Assembly (NCBI RefSeq): GCF_000203935.1
Contig: NC_008577.1
Location: 3,968,001 to 4,032,000, forward strand
Origin: Shewanella sp. ANA-3
GTDB lineage: Bacteria > Pseudomonadota > Gammaproteobacteria > Enterobacterales > Shewanellaceae
DNA: 64,000 bases
Direction of reading: 5' to 3'
Below, piece after piece: positions 25,560 through 35,792 of this stretch (positions are counted from its first letter, which is position 1; each line of letters starts with the position of its first letter). A program made the translations under genes and the position numbers. A model generated the notes under the pieces. The model was not told the DNA's origin. It did not search any database and was given only the letters and a program-made list of their open reading frames with translations.

Positions 25560-26975
25560 TTATGCCGCGCTGACAGTTTTCGCGCCGCTACCACGAATGA
25601 TTAAACAGAGCACAATCACCACTAGCGTTGGTAATAACCACGCCATGCCCTCTTCATACAGTGGCAGGATAGACAACGTTGGAGACATACCACTGACGAG
25701 ATCGATAAAGCTTTGCGCCGCTTCCGTCACGCCTTTACCGTCTTCACCAGTGAGGCTTTTCGCTGCGACTTTCATCCCATCGAAAATACCAAACAGCAAG
25801 GCTACCGACAGTGCCGCGCGATGGGCAAACTGTGGACGCGGGAAGTATTCGGTCAAGAAGGTCACCGCCACTAAGGCAATCGCCACAGGGTAAACCGCCA
25901 TCAACACCGGAATACTGATAGTAATTAACTGCGACAGACCAACGTTTGCGATCAAGGCACAGATGGCGCTCAGTAGAACCACTAAGAAACGGTAAGACAG
26001 CTTTGGCATCAGCTCATTGAAAAACTCTGAGCAGGCACTCACTAAACCGACCGCCGTGGTTAAACAGGCTAAGGTCACCACGGTAGACAGCAATACAGTG
26101 CCCAAACTGCCAAACTCGCGTGTCACATAGTTAGTTAAAATCTCGCCACCGTTTTTAGCGCCCACGGCAATATCACCCGCCGTCGCACCTAAAAAGAACA
26201 GTGACACATAAACAAAAGCAAGCCCTGCCGCCGCGATAAAGGCTGCGCGGATCAAGTATTTAGTCTGCGCGCTAGGCTGGTCAATCCCCTTTTTACGCAG
26301 CAGATCGATAATCAACATACCGAACATCAAAGACGCTAGGGTATCCATAGTGTTATAGCCTTCGAGGATACCTTTGGTCAGCGGATGGTTTTGGTAGTCA
26401 CCCACGGCCGCGCCAACATCGCCTGCGGGTAAAAACACCACTGATAAGGCTAAACCGACCAGTAATAACAACAGGATAGGAGTTAATACTTTACCGACGC
26501 TGTCCAGTAACTTACCGGGGAACAATGCCAGTAGCATAGTCACAGTGAAGAAGCACAGGGTGTAGATAAGTTGCGACAGATTCAGCGACAAACTGCCGAG
26601 CATAATGGTCGCCGTAGTGTTGTCGATAAAGGGCTTAGCACCGATTTCATAGGCCACAAGACCCGTACGCGGCGCCGCAAACGCTGGTCCAATAATGATA
26701 TAAATCGCGATGGCCAAAGCGGTTGCCGCAAACACTGGCAGCATTGCCATAACCTTACCTTGAGCCTTAGCAACAGCAATGAGCCCGACTAAAGGTAAAC
26801 CTACGGCAGTGATGAGAAAGCCTAACATGGCAAGGGGCATATTCTCCCCGGCCAACATACCCGCAAAGGGTGGAAAAATTAAGTTACCCGCCCCCAAAAA
26901 AAACGCGAAGGTCATAAAACCTAAGCCTAATGTATCCCCGATACTCATCTGATTGTCTTGCACAGAAAGCCCCAT
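25560..26975 (-). CDS. brnQ: Branched-chain amino acid carrier BrnQ
   Basis: 471 residues, about twelve membrane helices. The N-terminal LGLGFMTFAFFLGAGNLIFPP is the signature of LIVCS family carriers, which bring in Leu, Ile and Val with Na+ (or H+). The second in-frame ATG at 26948 lies directly before that motif and could be the true start. Neither has a strong ribosome-binding site. It is monocistronic, with its own terminator and a long upstream region. Regulation by branched-chain amino acids is likely but not visible. Confidence 0.9.
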   Translation of the reverse strand: MGLSVQDNQMSIGDTLGLGFMTFAFFLGAGNLIFPPFAGMLAGENMPLAMLGFLITAVGLPLVGLIAVAKAQGKVMAMLPVFAATALAIAIYIIIGPAFAAPRTGLVAYEIGAKPFIDNTTATIMLGSLSLNLSQLIYTLCFFTVTMLLALFPGKLLDSVGKVLTPILLLLLVGLALSVVFLPAGDVGAAVGDYQNHPLTKGILEGYNTMDTLASLMFGMLIIDLLRKKGIDQPSAQTKYLIRAAFIAAAGLAFVYVSLFFLGATAGDIAVGAKNGGEILTNYVTREFGSLGTVLLSTVVTLACLTTAVGLVSACSEFFNELMPKLSYRFLVVLLSAICALIANVGLSQLITISIPVLMAVYPVAIALVAVTFLTEYFPRPQFAHRAALSVALLFGIFDGMKVAAKSLTGEDGKGVTEAAQSFIDLVSGMSPTLSILPLYEEGMAWLLPTLVVIVLCLIIRGSGAKTVSAA

Positions 26976-27498
26976 CTTGTCTTATTGTTTTTAATAAACT
27001 TAAGTGATTATGTGTCGATTAGCCATAGCTAAAACAAAGCCCATTCGGAGTGCAAATCTATGTTTACACAATTCCGTGGTAAATATGTGCGATATCTGCT
27101 GAGTTTATAAACAAAAATGAACTAAAAATTGGCTTCACTGCCGATTTATTCACCTAAAAACCCGTTCACCTATCCGTTAATCATAAAATTGATTAAAAAT
27201 GGGGGCAAAACTAATAACAGAATTCAAAAATCAATACAACAATCAAGGTTGTTTTTAAGAAAAAAACCACCTCAATGCTAATTAACTGCTAACAATGCGT
27301 TACCGAGGTAATAAATTAAACCGTTAATTAAGTGAACTTCGCCTCAAAACAGCATAAAAAACACAAAAACTAGATCTAAATGGAAGAATAGACTTATTTC
27401 ACTAAACCATAAAAATCTTAGCTAAAGCGCGAACGGCCATTTAAAATAGCGGCAATCTTAAATCGCCCCCATTAATTCACTCGATAGTCTGATATCCA
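26976..27498. other. AT-rich intergenic region between brnQ and trmN
   Basis: About 520 bases with no credible gene, separating two divergent genes. It has many A and T tracts (several runs of five or more) and no clear hairpin terminator, riboswitch or T-box. It probably holds the promoters of both genes; nucleoid-protein or Lrp binding would fit the A-tract richness but is a guess. Confidence 0.5.
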
Positions 27499-28224
27499 AT
27501 GGCATTTACCTTTAAACAATTCCACATTGATGATCTTAATTGCGGTATGCCCGTCAGCACCGACGGCGTGATATTAGGTGCATGGGCTCCGCTGTCGCGG
27601 GCTAAGCATATTCTCGATATTGGGGCGGGAAGTGGATTATTGAGTTTAATGGCGGCGCAGCGCAGCCAAGGGCAAATCACCGCTGTCGAGTTGGAGGAAA
27701 AAGCCGCCGCGGCGTGCCAATACAATATGACGCAAAGTCCGTGGGCGGATAGATGTAAGCTCATCCATGGCGATATTCAGCACGTTTGCCAACAAGCTGA
27801 GTATCAAGAATATTTCGACCATATCATCTGCAACCCGCCCTACTTCGAACATGGCCCCAAGGCAAATGAGCAACACAGGGCGATGGCGCGCCACACTGAC
27901 ACCTTAGGCTTTACGCCCTTACTCGAGGCGATAAGTCAGTGCCTGTCGCATGAAGGCCACGCCAGCCTGATCCTGCCCATCCAAAGCCTGACGCGCTTTA
28001 AGGCCTGCCTGCATCAGACTCAACTTTATCTCGTAAAGGAAGTGAGGGTAAAAAGCATGGAGAATAAGGACGCGAATCGTGTCTTGCTGCTGTTGGCTAA
28101 GATTCTTTTAACTCAAAGTCAGGATGAACCCTGTCAGCACACAGAGCTCACCCTACGTGGGGAAGATGGCCGCTATACCGAGCAAATGATTGCCCTGACC
28201 AAAGATTTTTACCTAAAGCTTTAA
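27499..28224 (+). CDS. trmN: tRNA1(Val) A37 N6-methyltransferase TrmN6
   Basis: 241 residues. The SAM site is [15 protein letters not shown], followed by [12 protein letters not shown], and the adenine-N6 catalytic motif NPPYF in [11 protein letters not shown]. Size and motifs match YfiC/TrmN6, which methylates A37 of tRNA1(Val). The start ATG directly precedes [13 protein letters not shown], the conserved N-terminus. Monocistronic, with a moderate hairpin after it. Confidence 0.9.
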
Positions 28225-28235
28225 TTCGAGTAGCA

Positions 28236-28260
28236 ATAAGGCTCGCATCAAGAGCCTTAT
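28236..28260 (+). terminator. Terminator of trmN
   Basis: 9-base stem ATAAGGCTC/GAGCCTTAT with a 7-base loop, then CTTTTG; it may also act on the convergent HD-GYP transcript. Confidence 0.65.
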
Positions 28261-28280
28261 CTTTTGTAGCGAATCTAATA

Positions 28281-29276
28281 TCAGCTATCTATCCATTTAT
28301 TTTTAATCTCAAGCACTTTGTCTAAGTTGTCGGTAAATAACCGCACTAGCTCAGGATCGAAATGCACTCCGCTCTGCTCATGGATATAGTCCATGGTCTT
28401 CTCAACTGACCAAGCCTCTTTATAGGGACGTTTGCTGGTGAGCGCGTCAAACACATCGGCGAGGGCGACTATGCGTCCCTCTAATGGAATGGCTTCGCCT
28501 TTCAATCCATTAGGATAACCTGTGCCGTTCCATTTCTCGTGGTGAGTCAGCGCGACGGATTTGGCTAGTCGCAGCAGCTCGGAATCCGCCTCACCGATAA
28601 TTTCGGCACCAATATGGGGGTGAGTTTTCATAATGGCGAACTCTTCATCGGTCAACTTACCCGGTTTGAGCATAATGCTGTCGGGAATACCGATTTTACC
28701 TATGTCGTGCATGGGCGCCGCATGCAATAAATCATCCGCCTGCGCCTCACTCAGGCCGTAGGCCAAAGCCAAAATTTTAGAATAATGACTCATGCGCAGC
28801 ACATGGGTGCCCGTTTCATTATCTTTATATTCGGCGGCGCGACCTAAACGTTGGATCACTTGCAAGCGAGTGCGGCGCAATTCATCGGCCTGTACTAAGG
28901 ATAAATGGGTTTTCACCCGCGCTTTGACTATGGTGGCCGAAATCGGCTTCACAATGTAATCCACCCCGCCCACGGCAAAGCCCGCCGCCTCATCGTGTTC
29001 ATCATTTAAGGCGGTGACAAAAATCACCGGGATCGACTGAGTCTCAGAGATATTTTTCAGTAACTGACAGACTTCTAACCCCGTCATATTGGGCATCATA
29101 ATGTCGAGTAGGATCAGCGATGGCAACTCAGTTTGCGCGAGGCGCAGGGCCTCCTCGCCACTTTTGGCAAAGATAAGATGGTAATCCTGATGCAAAACTT
29201 GCTTGAGCACCCGTAAGTTAACGGGCTCATCATCCACCAACAATAAGGTTTTCTTATGTTCAGATGTAGACTGCAT
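28281..29276 (-). CDS. Response regulator with HD-GYP c-di-GMP phosphodiesterase domain
   Basis: 331 residues. Receiver domain (about 10-125) with VDDEP and the phosphoacceptor Asp58 in LILLDIMMP. A linker helix follows, then an HD-GYP domain with the HD pair His190-Asp191 in MHDIGKIGIPD and the GYP motif at 253-255 in NGTGYPNGLKG. Intact metal ligands suggest hydrolysis of c-di-GMP. It is encoded two bases after the hybrid kinase and is surely its partner. An RpfG-like output is the closest described analogue. A purely regulatory role cannot be ruled out. Confidence 0.92.
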   Translation of the reverse strand: MQSTSEHKKTLLLVDDEPVNLRVLKQVLHQDYHLIFAKSGEEALRLAQTELPSLILLDIMMPNMTGLEVCQLLKNISETQSIPVIFVTALNDEHDEAAGFAVGGVDYIVKPISATIVKARVKTHLSLVQADELRRTRLQVIQRLGRAAEYKDNETGTHVLRMSHYSKILALAYGLSEAQADDLLHAAPMHDIGKIGIPDSIMLKPGKLTDEEFAIMKTHPHIGAEIIGEADSELLRLAKSVALTHHEKWNGTGYPNGLKGEAIPLEGRIVALADVFDALTSKRPYKEAWSVEKTMDYIHEQSGVHFDPELVRLFTDNLDKVLEIKNKWIDS

Positions 29277-29278
29277 TG

Positions 29279-32200
29279 CTACTCCTTATTCGCGGTGATA
29301 AAACGCCGTAACTCGGTCAATTCATTATGGGCAATATCAAAATCAAAGTTGTCTAGCGCCTCAGCAATAATGGCCGCTCTCAGACGTAGAGACTCATCAA
29401 TACGAGCGGTGAGCGCTTCAAGATCAGACTCTTCAAAACTATGGTGCGCAATCGATGCCAGCAAGGCATCAATATGCGTTAATAATTGTGCGGGATCGCC
29501 AGTCCCCGCATGGACAGCAGCGGATACTGCTGCCGCGGGCACTGTAGTGCTCTCGATATAATCCCCAATCTCGACGAGAGAGTCGCTAATCTGAGCAACT
29601 ATGGCCTCCATGGCTTCACGTGAGGGCGACTCAGCTTGCGCCAACTGCTCTAACTGGCCAAAGTGCGCCATCCATTGCAGCAGCCCCAGATTACCGCTAA
29701 CCCCTTTCAAACTATGGCTTAAGAGTTTAATTGTTGCCGTATCTTGCCCACTCATTGCCTGTTGTAACGCTTGGCTTTTCTCTGGCCATTGGGCAATAAA
29801 CTTCATCAATTCTTTGATAAATAGGGGTTTAGAACCCCACAATTTCACGCCCTTGGCTTCATCGACTAATAGCGTGCTCACAGGCGGCAAAGATTCAAAC
29901 TCGGCTTGAGGCGGATTAAGTTGCAACACTCTGGCAATTTCCCGCGTCAGCAGCGCAAAATCGATGGGTTTATTGGCAAAGCCATCCATACCCGCCTGCT
30001 CGGCGGCGCTCTTGTCTTGCTCGAGCACACTCGCGGTTAAGGCAATAATTGGCATATGGGGTAATTGAGATTCAGCCTCTTGCTCACGGCGCATCTTCGC
30101 CGCCGTTAATCCATCCATTACCGGCATTTGCAGGTCCATCAAGGTGATATCGATGTCGGCTTTTTGCATCCGCAGCAGCGCCTGTTCGCCATCGCGGGCA
30201 GTGATCACTTTATGCCCTTGGCGGGTTAACCATACGGACAATAGATCGATATTCTGTTGAATATCATCGACCACAAGTAGCGTCAGAGGCGGTAATGAGC
30301 CATTGTCGGCGCGCTGGGTCGATAGCGGCTCAGAGCTAGGTTGCAAGGGAATGGTAAAGCGGAATGTACTGCCTTGACCTAAGGTACTTTCGGCGGTGAG
30401 CTCTCCGCCCATCAATTCGACCAACTGCTTACTGATGGTCGTCCCAAGTCCTGTGCCACCGTATTTGCGACTCATGGAGGCATCGGCTTGGGCAAACGCT
30501 TCAAATACCCGATTAAGCTGCTCAGGCGACATGCCAATTCCAGTATCAATAATCTCGAAGGTGATTTTGGTCGTATCTTGGGTCGTATCTTGTGGAAAGA
30601 CTCTGACCGTCACCGTCCCCTCGCAGGTAAATTTAACCGCGTTGCCAATCAAATTGATCAGCACTTGGCGGATACGCTCCGGAGAGCCGATAAAGTTTGC
30701 CGCCATCGTCGGCGCAACATCGACCTCGAGGGATAAACGCTGCTTCTTCGCCTGCAACCACAGGGTTGAAATCACAGTATCGATTTCATCGGTTAAGCAA
30801 AACACTCGGTTTTCTAACTCGAGTTTGCCCTTGTCGAGCTTGGCGCTATCGAGCACATCGTTGAGTAGGTGCAGCAAGGATTTGGCGGAGCGATTGATGG
30901 TAGAGAGCTGTTTTTGTTGTTCAAGGTCTAATACCGACTCCAACAGAATGTCGCTAAAGCCGATGATGGCATTCATTGGCGTGCGGATCTCGTGGCTCAT
31001 ATTGGCCAAGAAGGCCGCACGCGCCGCTGCCGCCTGCTCGGCATTATTCTTTGCCGTCACTAAGTCCTGTTCCATCTCCTTACGCTCGGTGATATCCATC
31101 AGGAAGCCATCAATCCACACCTCTTTGCTGGTTTCATCGAGGATGTAATTGCCGTGTTCAAACAGCCAACGTACCCCACCGTCTGCGCGAATAATGCGGT
31201 ATTCCATCGAAAAGGTCGGTGGCTGCGCTTGGGCGTAAATGGTTTCAATATCGTCCGGATGATAGAGATCCGAGAAGAAACGTTTCGGATGGGGGAGTTC
31301 AAAGTCTTCGGCGGGATAGCCAGTGATGTTCTGCACCGCGTCGCTGATAAATACCATGGGCCAGCCCTCGGTGCTTTTACAGCGATAGGCAATGCCTGGG
31401 ATATTGGTGATCAGCGAGCGAAACTTGGCCTCATTGATTTTTAGCTCTTGCTCCATCTCATTGCGTTGGCTGAGATCGGAGATGAAACCGACAAAGTAAT
31501 GGGCTTTGCCCTGCATCACATGGCCGATACTCAGGCGCACTGGCACTAAATGACCCGCCTTATGTTGCGCTTCGACCTCTCGCCCCGTGCCAATAATTTG
31601 CGCTTCGCGGGTCTGTGCATACCTAGCTAAATAGCCATCGTGGTGCGGCCGAATCGCCTCAGGGACGATTTTTTTCACATTCGCCCCAAGCAGTTCGGCA
31701 GGAGACCAGCCTAAAATCGTGGTCACCGCCTTGTTCACATTCACTATGATACCTTGGCCATCGATTGTGATAATGCCATCGACGGCGGTATTCATCATGG
31801 CGCGCATGCGGTCTTCATTGGATTTTGCGAGTAAAGACAGGTCTTTATACTTAAAGATCACATTCACAATCAGCACTAAGCAGATAATTGCAGTGGTGAT
31901 CACCGAGACGCCGAGCGCGAGATAGAATGAGATTTCCGAGGTCTGCTGGCTCAGTTCCAAACCTTCGGGTCTAACAAAACGCGCCGCCGCCATGCCAGTG
32001 TAATGCATGCCCGAAATCGCTAATCCCATGACGATACTGGCGATAAAATTACTCGTAATGGTGCTCATGTTGGAGGAGATAAGCTGATTCAACCCAGTAC
32101 GAACCCACAGCGCAATAATGGCTAATAGCACGGCGACCACAATCGACAGGGCAAAAATCCATGGGTCGTAACGCAGCAATGGCGCCATCTCCATCGCAGC

Positions 32201-32647
32201 CATGCCCACATAGTGCATAGTGCCAATTCCGGCGCCCACTAAGGTGCCGCTCAGCAAGACTTGGGAAAACTGAAAACTCGGTTTAGATAGCAGGTTAAGC
32301 GCCACCCATGAGGCACCTATGCAGGGCAATAGGGATAGCGCAGTGAGGCCAAAGTCATAGCTCACGGGCGAACATAAATCGAAGGCCAACATACCGATAA
32401 AATGCATCGACCAGACACCGCCGCCAAGGACTAAACTCCCAGTCAGTAGCATGCTCTGCTGGCGTGCTCTCGATTGGCTCTGCACCGCTTGAGTCGTCAC
32501 CTGAAAGGCCATAAAGGCTGCAAAAATCGCAATCAGAATAGAGATAGTGACTAACAAGGGATTGTAATAGACATTCAGCAATAGGCTGTCGTGGGAAAAA
32601 ATAAAAAACTGCGATAACCAATCAAAAGCCATATGTTCCAAGCCCAT
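29279..32647 (-). CDS. MHYT-PAS-PAS hybrid sensor kinase with receiver and HPt domains
   Basis: 1122 residues. The N-terminal MHYT domain (about 1-265) has seven membrane helices and three signature motifs (SMHFIGM, TMHYVGM, GMHYTGM), thought to bind a copper ion and sense O2, CO or NO. Two PAS domains follow (about 285-400 and 415-525). The kinase has His552 in NMSHEIRTPMNA and an ATPase with GTGLGTTISK. A receiver has Asp838 in LMDLQMPVMDG and an HPt domain has His978 in LSHSLKGVSGN. This gives a complete His-Asp-His phosphorelay whose final acceptor should be the HD-GYP regulator encoded next. The signal and output assignments are inferences from the family. Confidence 0.93.
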   Translation of the reverse strand: MGLEHMAFDWLSQFFIFSHDSLLLNVYYNPLLVTISILIAIFAAFMAFQVTTQAVQSQSRARQQSMLLTGSLVLGGGVWSMHFIGMLAFDLCSPVSYDFGLTALSLLPCIGASWVALNLLSKPSFQFSQVLLSGTLVGAGIGTMHYVGMAAMEMAPLLRYDPWIFALSIVVAVLLAIIALWVRTGLNQLISSNMSTITSNFIASIVMGLAISGMHYTGMAAARFVRPEGLELSQQTSEISFYLALGVSVITTAIICLVLIVNVIFKYKDLSLLAKSNEDRMRAMMNTAVDGIITIDGQGIIVNVNKAVTTILGWSPAELLGANVKKIVPEAIRPHHDGYLARYAQTREAQIIGTGREVEAQHKAGHLVPVRLSIGHVMQGKAHYFVGFISDLSQRNEMEQELKINEAKFRSLITNIPGIAYRCKSTEGWPMVFISDAVQNITGYPAEDFELPHPKRFFSDLYHPDDIETIYAQAQPPTFSMEYRIIRADGGVRWLFEHGNYILDETSKEVWIDGFLMDITERKEMEQDLVTAKNNAEQAAAARAAFLANMSHEIRTPMNAIIGFSDILLESVLDLEQQKQLSTINRSAKSLLHLLNDVLDSAKLDKGKLELENRVFCLTDEIDTVISTLWLQAKKQRLSLEVDVAPTMAANFIGSPERIRQVLINLIGNAVKFTCEGTVTVRVFPQDTTQDTTKITFEIIDTGIGMSPEQLNRVFEAFAQADASMSRKYGGTGLGTTISKQLVELMGGELTAESTLGQGSTFRFTIPLQPSSEPLSTQRADNGSLPPLTLLVVDDIQQNIDLLSVWLTRQGHKVITARDGEQALLRMQKADIDITLMDLQMPVMDGLTAAKMRREQEAESQLPHMPIIALTASVLEQDKSAAEQAGMDGFANKPIDFALLTREIARVLQLNPPQAEFESLPPVSTLLVDEAKGVKLWGSKPLFIKELMKFIAQWPEKSQALQQAMSGQDTATIKLLSHSLKGVSGNLGLLQWMAHFGQLEQLAQAESPSREAMEAIVAQISDSLVEIGDYIESTTVPAAAVSAAVHAGTGDPAQLLTHIDALLASIAHHSFEESDLEALTARIDESLRLRAAIIAEALDNFDFDIAHNELTELRRFITANKE

Positions 32648-33047
32648 GTTTTAGAAACGTAAAACCTAATCGTAACCAACATTTTGTACGCTATCCAAGC
32701 AGGGCTAACACTTGGGTACTATGGGATGACGCTCATCAACCATCAGCACAATTTATTGTTAAGACTCCAGCTAACATCCCATCAATCCTTCGAACTCTCT
32801 CAACAAAAGCCAATATTTTTACAATATTCTCTTTATCTTATACATCTTTTGCAAAATGTCTGCCTTCAAATGCAATCGAGTACGGTAAAATCCACCCCCA
32901 ACGGCAACGGTTAACGGGCCTTGAAGTAGACAGACCCGTACTGCATCGGCCAAACCGCGTAAAAGTAAAGCCTCTCCCGATTAAATTATTTAAGTTAACG
33001 GTTATAACCTTTATAATGCTTGGCTATTATTCGTCGAGACGCCGCGC
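32648..33047 (+). promoter_or_regulatory. Intergenic region with candidate srmB promoter
   Basis: 400 bases between the hybrid kinase and srmB, divergent. A perfect -10 hexamer TATAAT at 33012-33017 lies 30 bases upstream of the srmB ATG; the -35 region (TTTAAG, 17 bases before it) is poor. The rest shows no gene or recognisable motif. Confidence 0.45.
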
Positions 33048-34307
33048 ATGCAATTTGAAGATTTTCAGCTTGACCCTAGCTTATTAGAGTCACTTAAAGC
33101 CATGGGGCACCTGTCGCCCACCACCATCCAGCAAGAAACCCTGCCTCATGCCCTCGAGCAGCGGGATATTTTGGCGCGCGCCCCGACGGGTACAGGTAAA
33201 ACCGCCAGCTTCTTATTGCCAGCACTGCAACACTTAATCGACTTTCCCCGTCGCTATTCTGGCCATGCACGAATTTTGATCCTGACGCCAACCCGTGAGT
33301 TAGCCAGCCAAATTCACCGTTATGCCTGCCACTTAGCCACAGGCCAAGGGCTGAATATCGCCATTATCACCGGCGGTGTGCCCTATGGTCCGCAGGAAGA
33401 AGCCCTAAAAGACAATATCGATATTCTGGTCGCGACGCCTGGCCGTCTGATGGAATATTTAGATAAAGGCAAATTCAGCGCGGAATCGGTCGACATACTG
33501 ATCATCGACGAAGCCGACCGCATGCTCGATATGGGGTTCTCCGCCGTGGTGAAAGCCATTGCCCTCGAAGCCCAAGGTCGTAAGCAAAATATGCTGTTTT
33601 CGGCCACCCTCGAAGGCAGCGGCGTTATCCGTTTTGCCCGCGAAGTGCTTAACGATCCTATCGAAATCGATGTTGACGCACCGCGTAAAGAGAAGGCCAA
33701 GATCCACCAATGGATCCACCTTGCCGACGATAAAGAACATAAGATTGCTCTGCTGTGCTATCTGCTCAAGCAGGAAGACGTTAAACGCGCCATCGTATTC
33801 GTGAAGACTCGCGATGTGGTTTCTAGCCTAGAAGGCCAACTGCTTAAAGCCGGTATTCCCTGCGCCTTTATGCGTGGCGATATGGAACAGAAGAAACGCT
33901 TCCAAGCCTTAAGCCGCTTTACCAAAGGTGAAGTGAATGTGTTACTCGCGACCGATGTGGCCGCCCGTGGTATCGATATCGACGATATCAGCCATGTGAT
34001 TAACTTCGACATGCCACGTTCTGCCGATAGTTACATCCACCGTATTGGTCGTACTGGCCGCGCGGGGGCAAAAGGAACGGCAATTTCATTGGCCGAAGCC
34101 CACGATATGCGGATTGTCGGTAAGATTGAGCGTTATATCGAGCAGCCGCTTAAACGCCGCATCATCGAGGAACTGCGTCCTAAACATAAAGAGGCGCGCG
34201 TGCCGACTAAGAAAAAGGCCAAAGTAAAAGCCAAGGAAGCCGCGAAGCGAACCAGCAAAAAAGAAGCTGCTAAAAAGGCCAGTAAAATTGCACGTAAGAA
34301 GCAATAA
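33048..34307 (+). CDS. srmB: DEAD-box RNA helicase SrmB
   Basis: 419 residues. All core motifs are present: Q motif (TIQQETLPHAL), I (APTGTGKT), Ia (TPTRELASQ), II (DEAD in IIDEADRMLDMGF), III (SAT), IV, V (DVAARGIDI) and VI (HRIGRTGRAG). The C-terminal tail after about residue 370 is a lysine/alanine-rich basic extension. The order and the HQW segment (KIHQWIHLADD) match E. coli SrmB, which acts early in 50S ribosome assembly. It is monocistronic. DeaD and RhlE were considered and fit the N-terminal and linker sequences less well. Confidence 0.9.
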   Translation: MQFEDFQLDPSLLESLKAMGHLSPTTIQQETLPHALEQRDILARAPTGTGKTASFLLPALQHLIDFPRRYSGHARILILTPTRELASQIHRYACHLATGQGLNIAIITGGVPYGPQEEALKDNIDILVATPGRLMEYLDKGKFSAESVDILIIDEADRMLDMGFSAVVKAIALEAQGRKQNMLFSATLEGSGVIRFAREVLNDPIEIDVDAPRKEKAKIHQWIHLADDKEHKIALLCYLLKQEDVKRAIVFVKTRDVVSSLEGQLLKAGIPCAFMRGDMEQKKRFQALSRFTKGEVNVLLATDVAARGIDIDDISHVINFDMPRSADSYIHRIGRTGRAGAKGTAISLAEAHDMRIVGKIERYIEQPLKRRIIEELRPKHKEARVPTKKKAKVKAKEAAKRTSKKEAAKKASKIARKKQ

Positions 34308-34320
34308 CACAGCTACGAGA

Positions 34321-34341
34321 AAAGCCGCATAATGCGGCTTT
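34321..34341 (+). terminator. Terminator of srmB
   Basis: Stem AAAGCCGC/GCGGCTTT with a short loop and a T tract, 14 bases after the stop. Confidence 0.85.
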
Positions 34342-34574
34342 TTTTATGGGCGGATGGCACAACGCTCTTGTGACTACGATGGAACTCACAACCGCCAAAC
34401 CTCTCTAATCACAACAAATTAAGGTGGAAATTCGGGACGTCACCAAGCTCGATAAGCCCTACGCCATTCGATATCACCTTTAGACACATTTTATTTACAA
34501 AAATAAATTTATTGCGCTGCCTGACTCTGATATTTTAGGCGCATTAAGCGATTTAGCACGGATGTAACAATCAT

Positions 34575-35792
34575 ATGATGAAAACTTTACTCAGGAGATT
34601 ATCTCCTCTGTTTATACTGCTGTTATTTGTTGTTGGCGCAATAGCACTGATGTCAACCAAGGAAGCCCCCGAACAAAAGCCCGAAGAAATGCCCGTGCCT
34701 ATCGTGGATGTGACTCAGGTTGAGCAGCAAACGGTATCGCTTAATCTTCCTTCCTACGGCGTGGTTACCCCTAAATATAAGACGCAACTGGTCACCGAAG
34801 TCCAAGGGCGGATGCTGAGCATTTCCCCGCAATTTGTGGCCGGTGGCATAGTGAAGAAAGGCGATCAATTAGCCCAAATCGAACCTTCGGATTACGAAGC
34901 CGATTTAATGCAAGCCGAAGCCACCTTGGCTCAGGCAACCGCGGCACTGAATGAAGAAATCGCCCGTGGCGAAGTCGCTAAAATCGAATTTAAAGGCTAC
35001 GACAAAGGCTTGCCGCCAGAGCTGGGGTTACGTATTCCACAGCTGAAAAAAGAACAAGCCAACGTGAAATATGCCCAGGCAGCACTGGCACGTGCGCAGC
35101 GTAACTTAGAGCGTACAGTCATTCGCGCCCCCTTCGATGGCATTATCAAAGCTAGAAATGTCGATTTAGGTCAGTACGTTACATTAGGCACTAACCTAGG
35201 CGAGCTTTACGACACTAGCATTGCCGAAATTCGTCTCCCTATCTCTAACGATGATTTAGCCTATTTAGAATCCGTCGATCACCCCGATACCCAAGTCACC
35301 TTAAGCGCCTCTTTGGCGGGTAAGGAAAACACTTGGATGGGTAATATTATTCGTAGCGAAGGCGTGATTGATGCCGATAACCGCATGGTTTACCTCGTGG
35401 CCGAGATTAAAGACCCTTACCTGCGTGAGCACAAAACCCAAGGCAGTTTACCGCTGAAATACGGCAGCTTTGTCAACGCCGTAATTAAGGGGCGCTCTGT
35501 CGATGGTATTGTCAAACTGCCTCGCCACGTAGTGCGTAATGAGCATGTTGCCTTAGTTAATGAGCAAAATATTGTTGAGATGCGCCATGTAAATGTGGTG
35601 CGTAGCGATCTTGAAAATGTGTTTATCAAGGACAGCTTAAAAACCGGTGAGCGCGTTGCCATCACTCACTTTAGCAATATGGCGAATGGCCAGTTGGTCA
35701 AAATCATAGGTGAAGATGCCAAGCCAGTGCAGACACCCACGCCTAAGGAAGATGCTCCTGAGTCGAGTCTTGCGGCCGCTGGAGTGAACTAA
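34575..35792 (+). CDS. RND efflux periplasmic adaptor (membrane fusion protein)
   Basis: 405 residues. An N-terminal hydrophobic anchor (about 10-28) leads to a lipoyl half-motif (VTEVQGRMLSISPQF), an alpha-hairpin (about 105-190 with DLMQAEATLAQATAALNEE), a second lipoyl half (VIRAPFDGIIKARNVDLGQYV) and a beta-barrel domain. This is the HlyD/AcrA fold linking an inner-membrane pump to a TolC-like channel. Two adjacent ATGs open the frame. The stop and the permease start overlap by one base (TAATG), so the pair is translationally coupled. No outer-membrane channel gene is present nearby. The substrate is unknown. Confidence 0.9.
   Translation: MMKTLLRRLSPLFILLLFVVGAIALMSTKEAPEQKPEEMPVPIVDVTQVEQQTVSLNLPSYGVVTPKYKTQLVTEVQGRMLSISPQFVAGGIVKKGDQLAQIEPSDYEADLMQAEATLAQATAALNEEIARGEVAKIEFKGYDKGLPPELGLRIPQLKKEQANVKYAQAALARAQRNLERTVIRAPFDGIIKARNVDLGQYVTLGTNLGELYDTSIAEIRLPISNDDLAYLESVDHPDTQVTLSASLAGKENTWMGNIIRSEGVIDADNRMVYLVAEIKDPYLREHKTQGSLPLKYGSFVNAVIKGRSVDGIVKLPRHVVRNEHVALVNEQNIVEMRHVNVVRSDLENVFIKDSLKTGERVAITHFSNMANGQLVKIIGEDAKPVQTPTPKEDAPESSLAAAGVN

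Noticed and set aside
30396-31148. A 250-codon antisense frame within the hybrid kinase gene
   Set aside because: Serine- and cysteine-rich shadow of the kinase domain with no recognisable motif.
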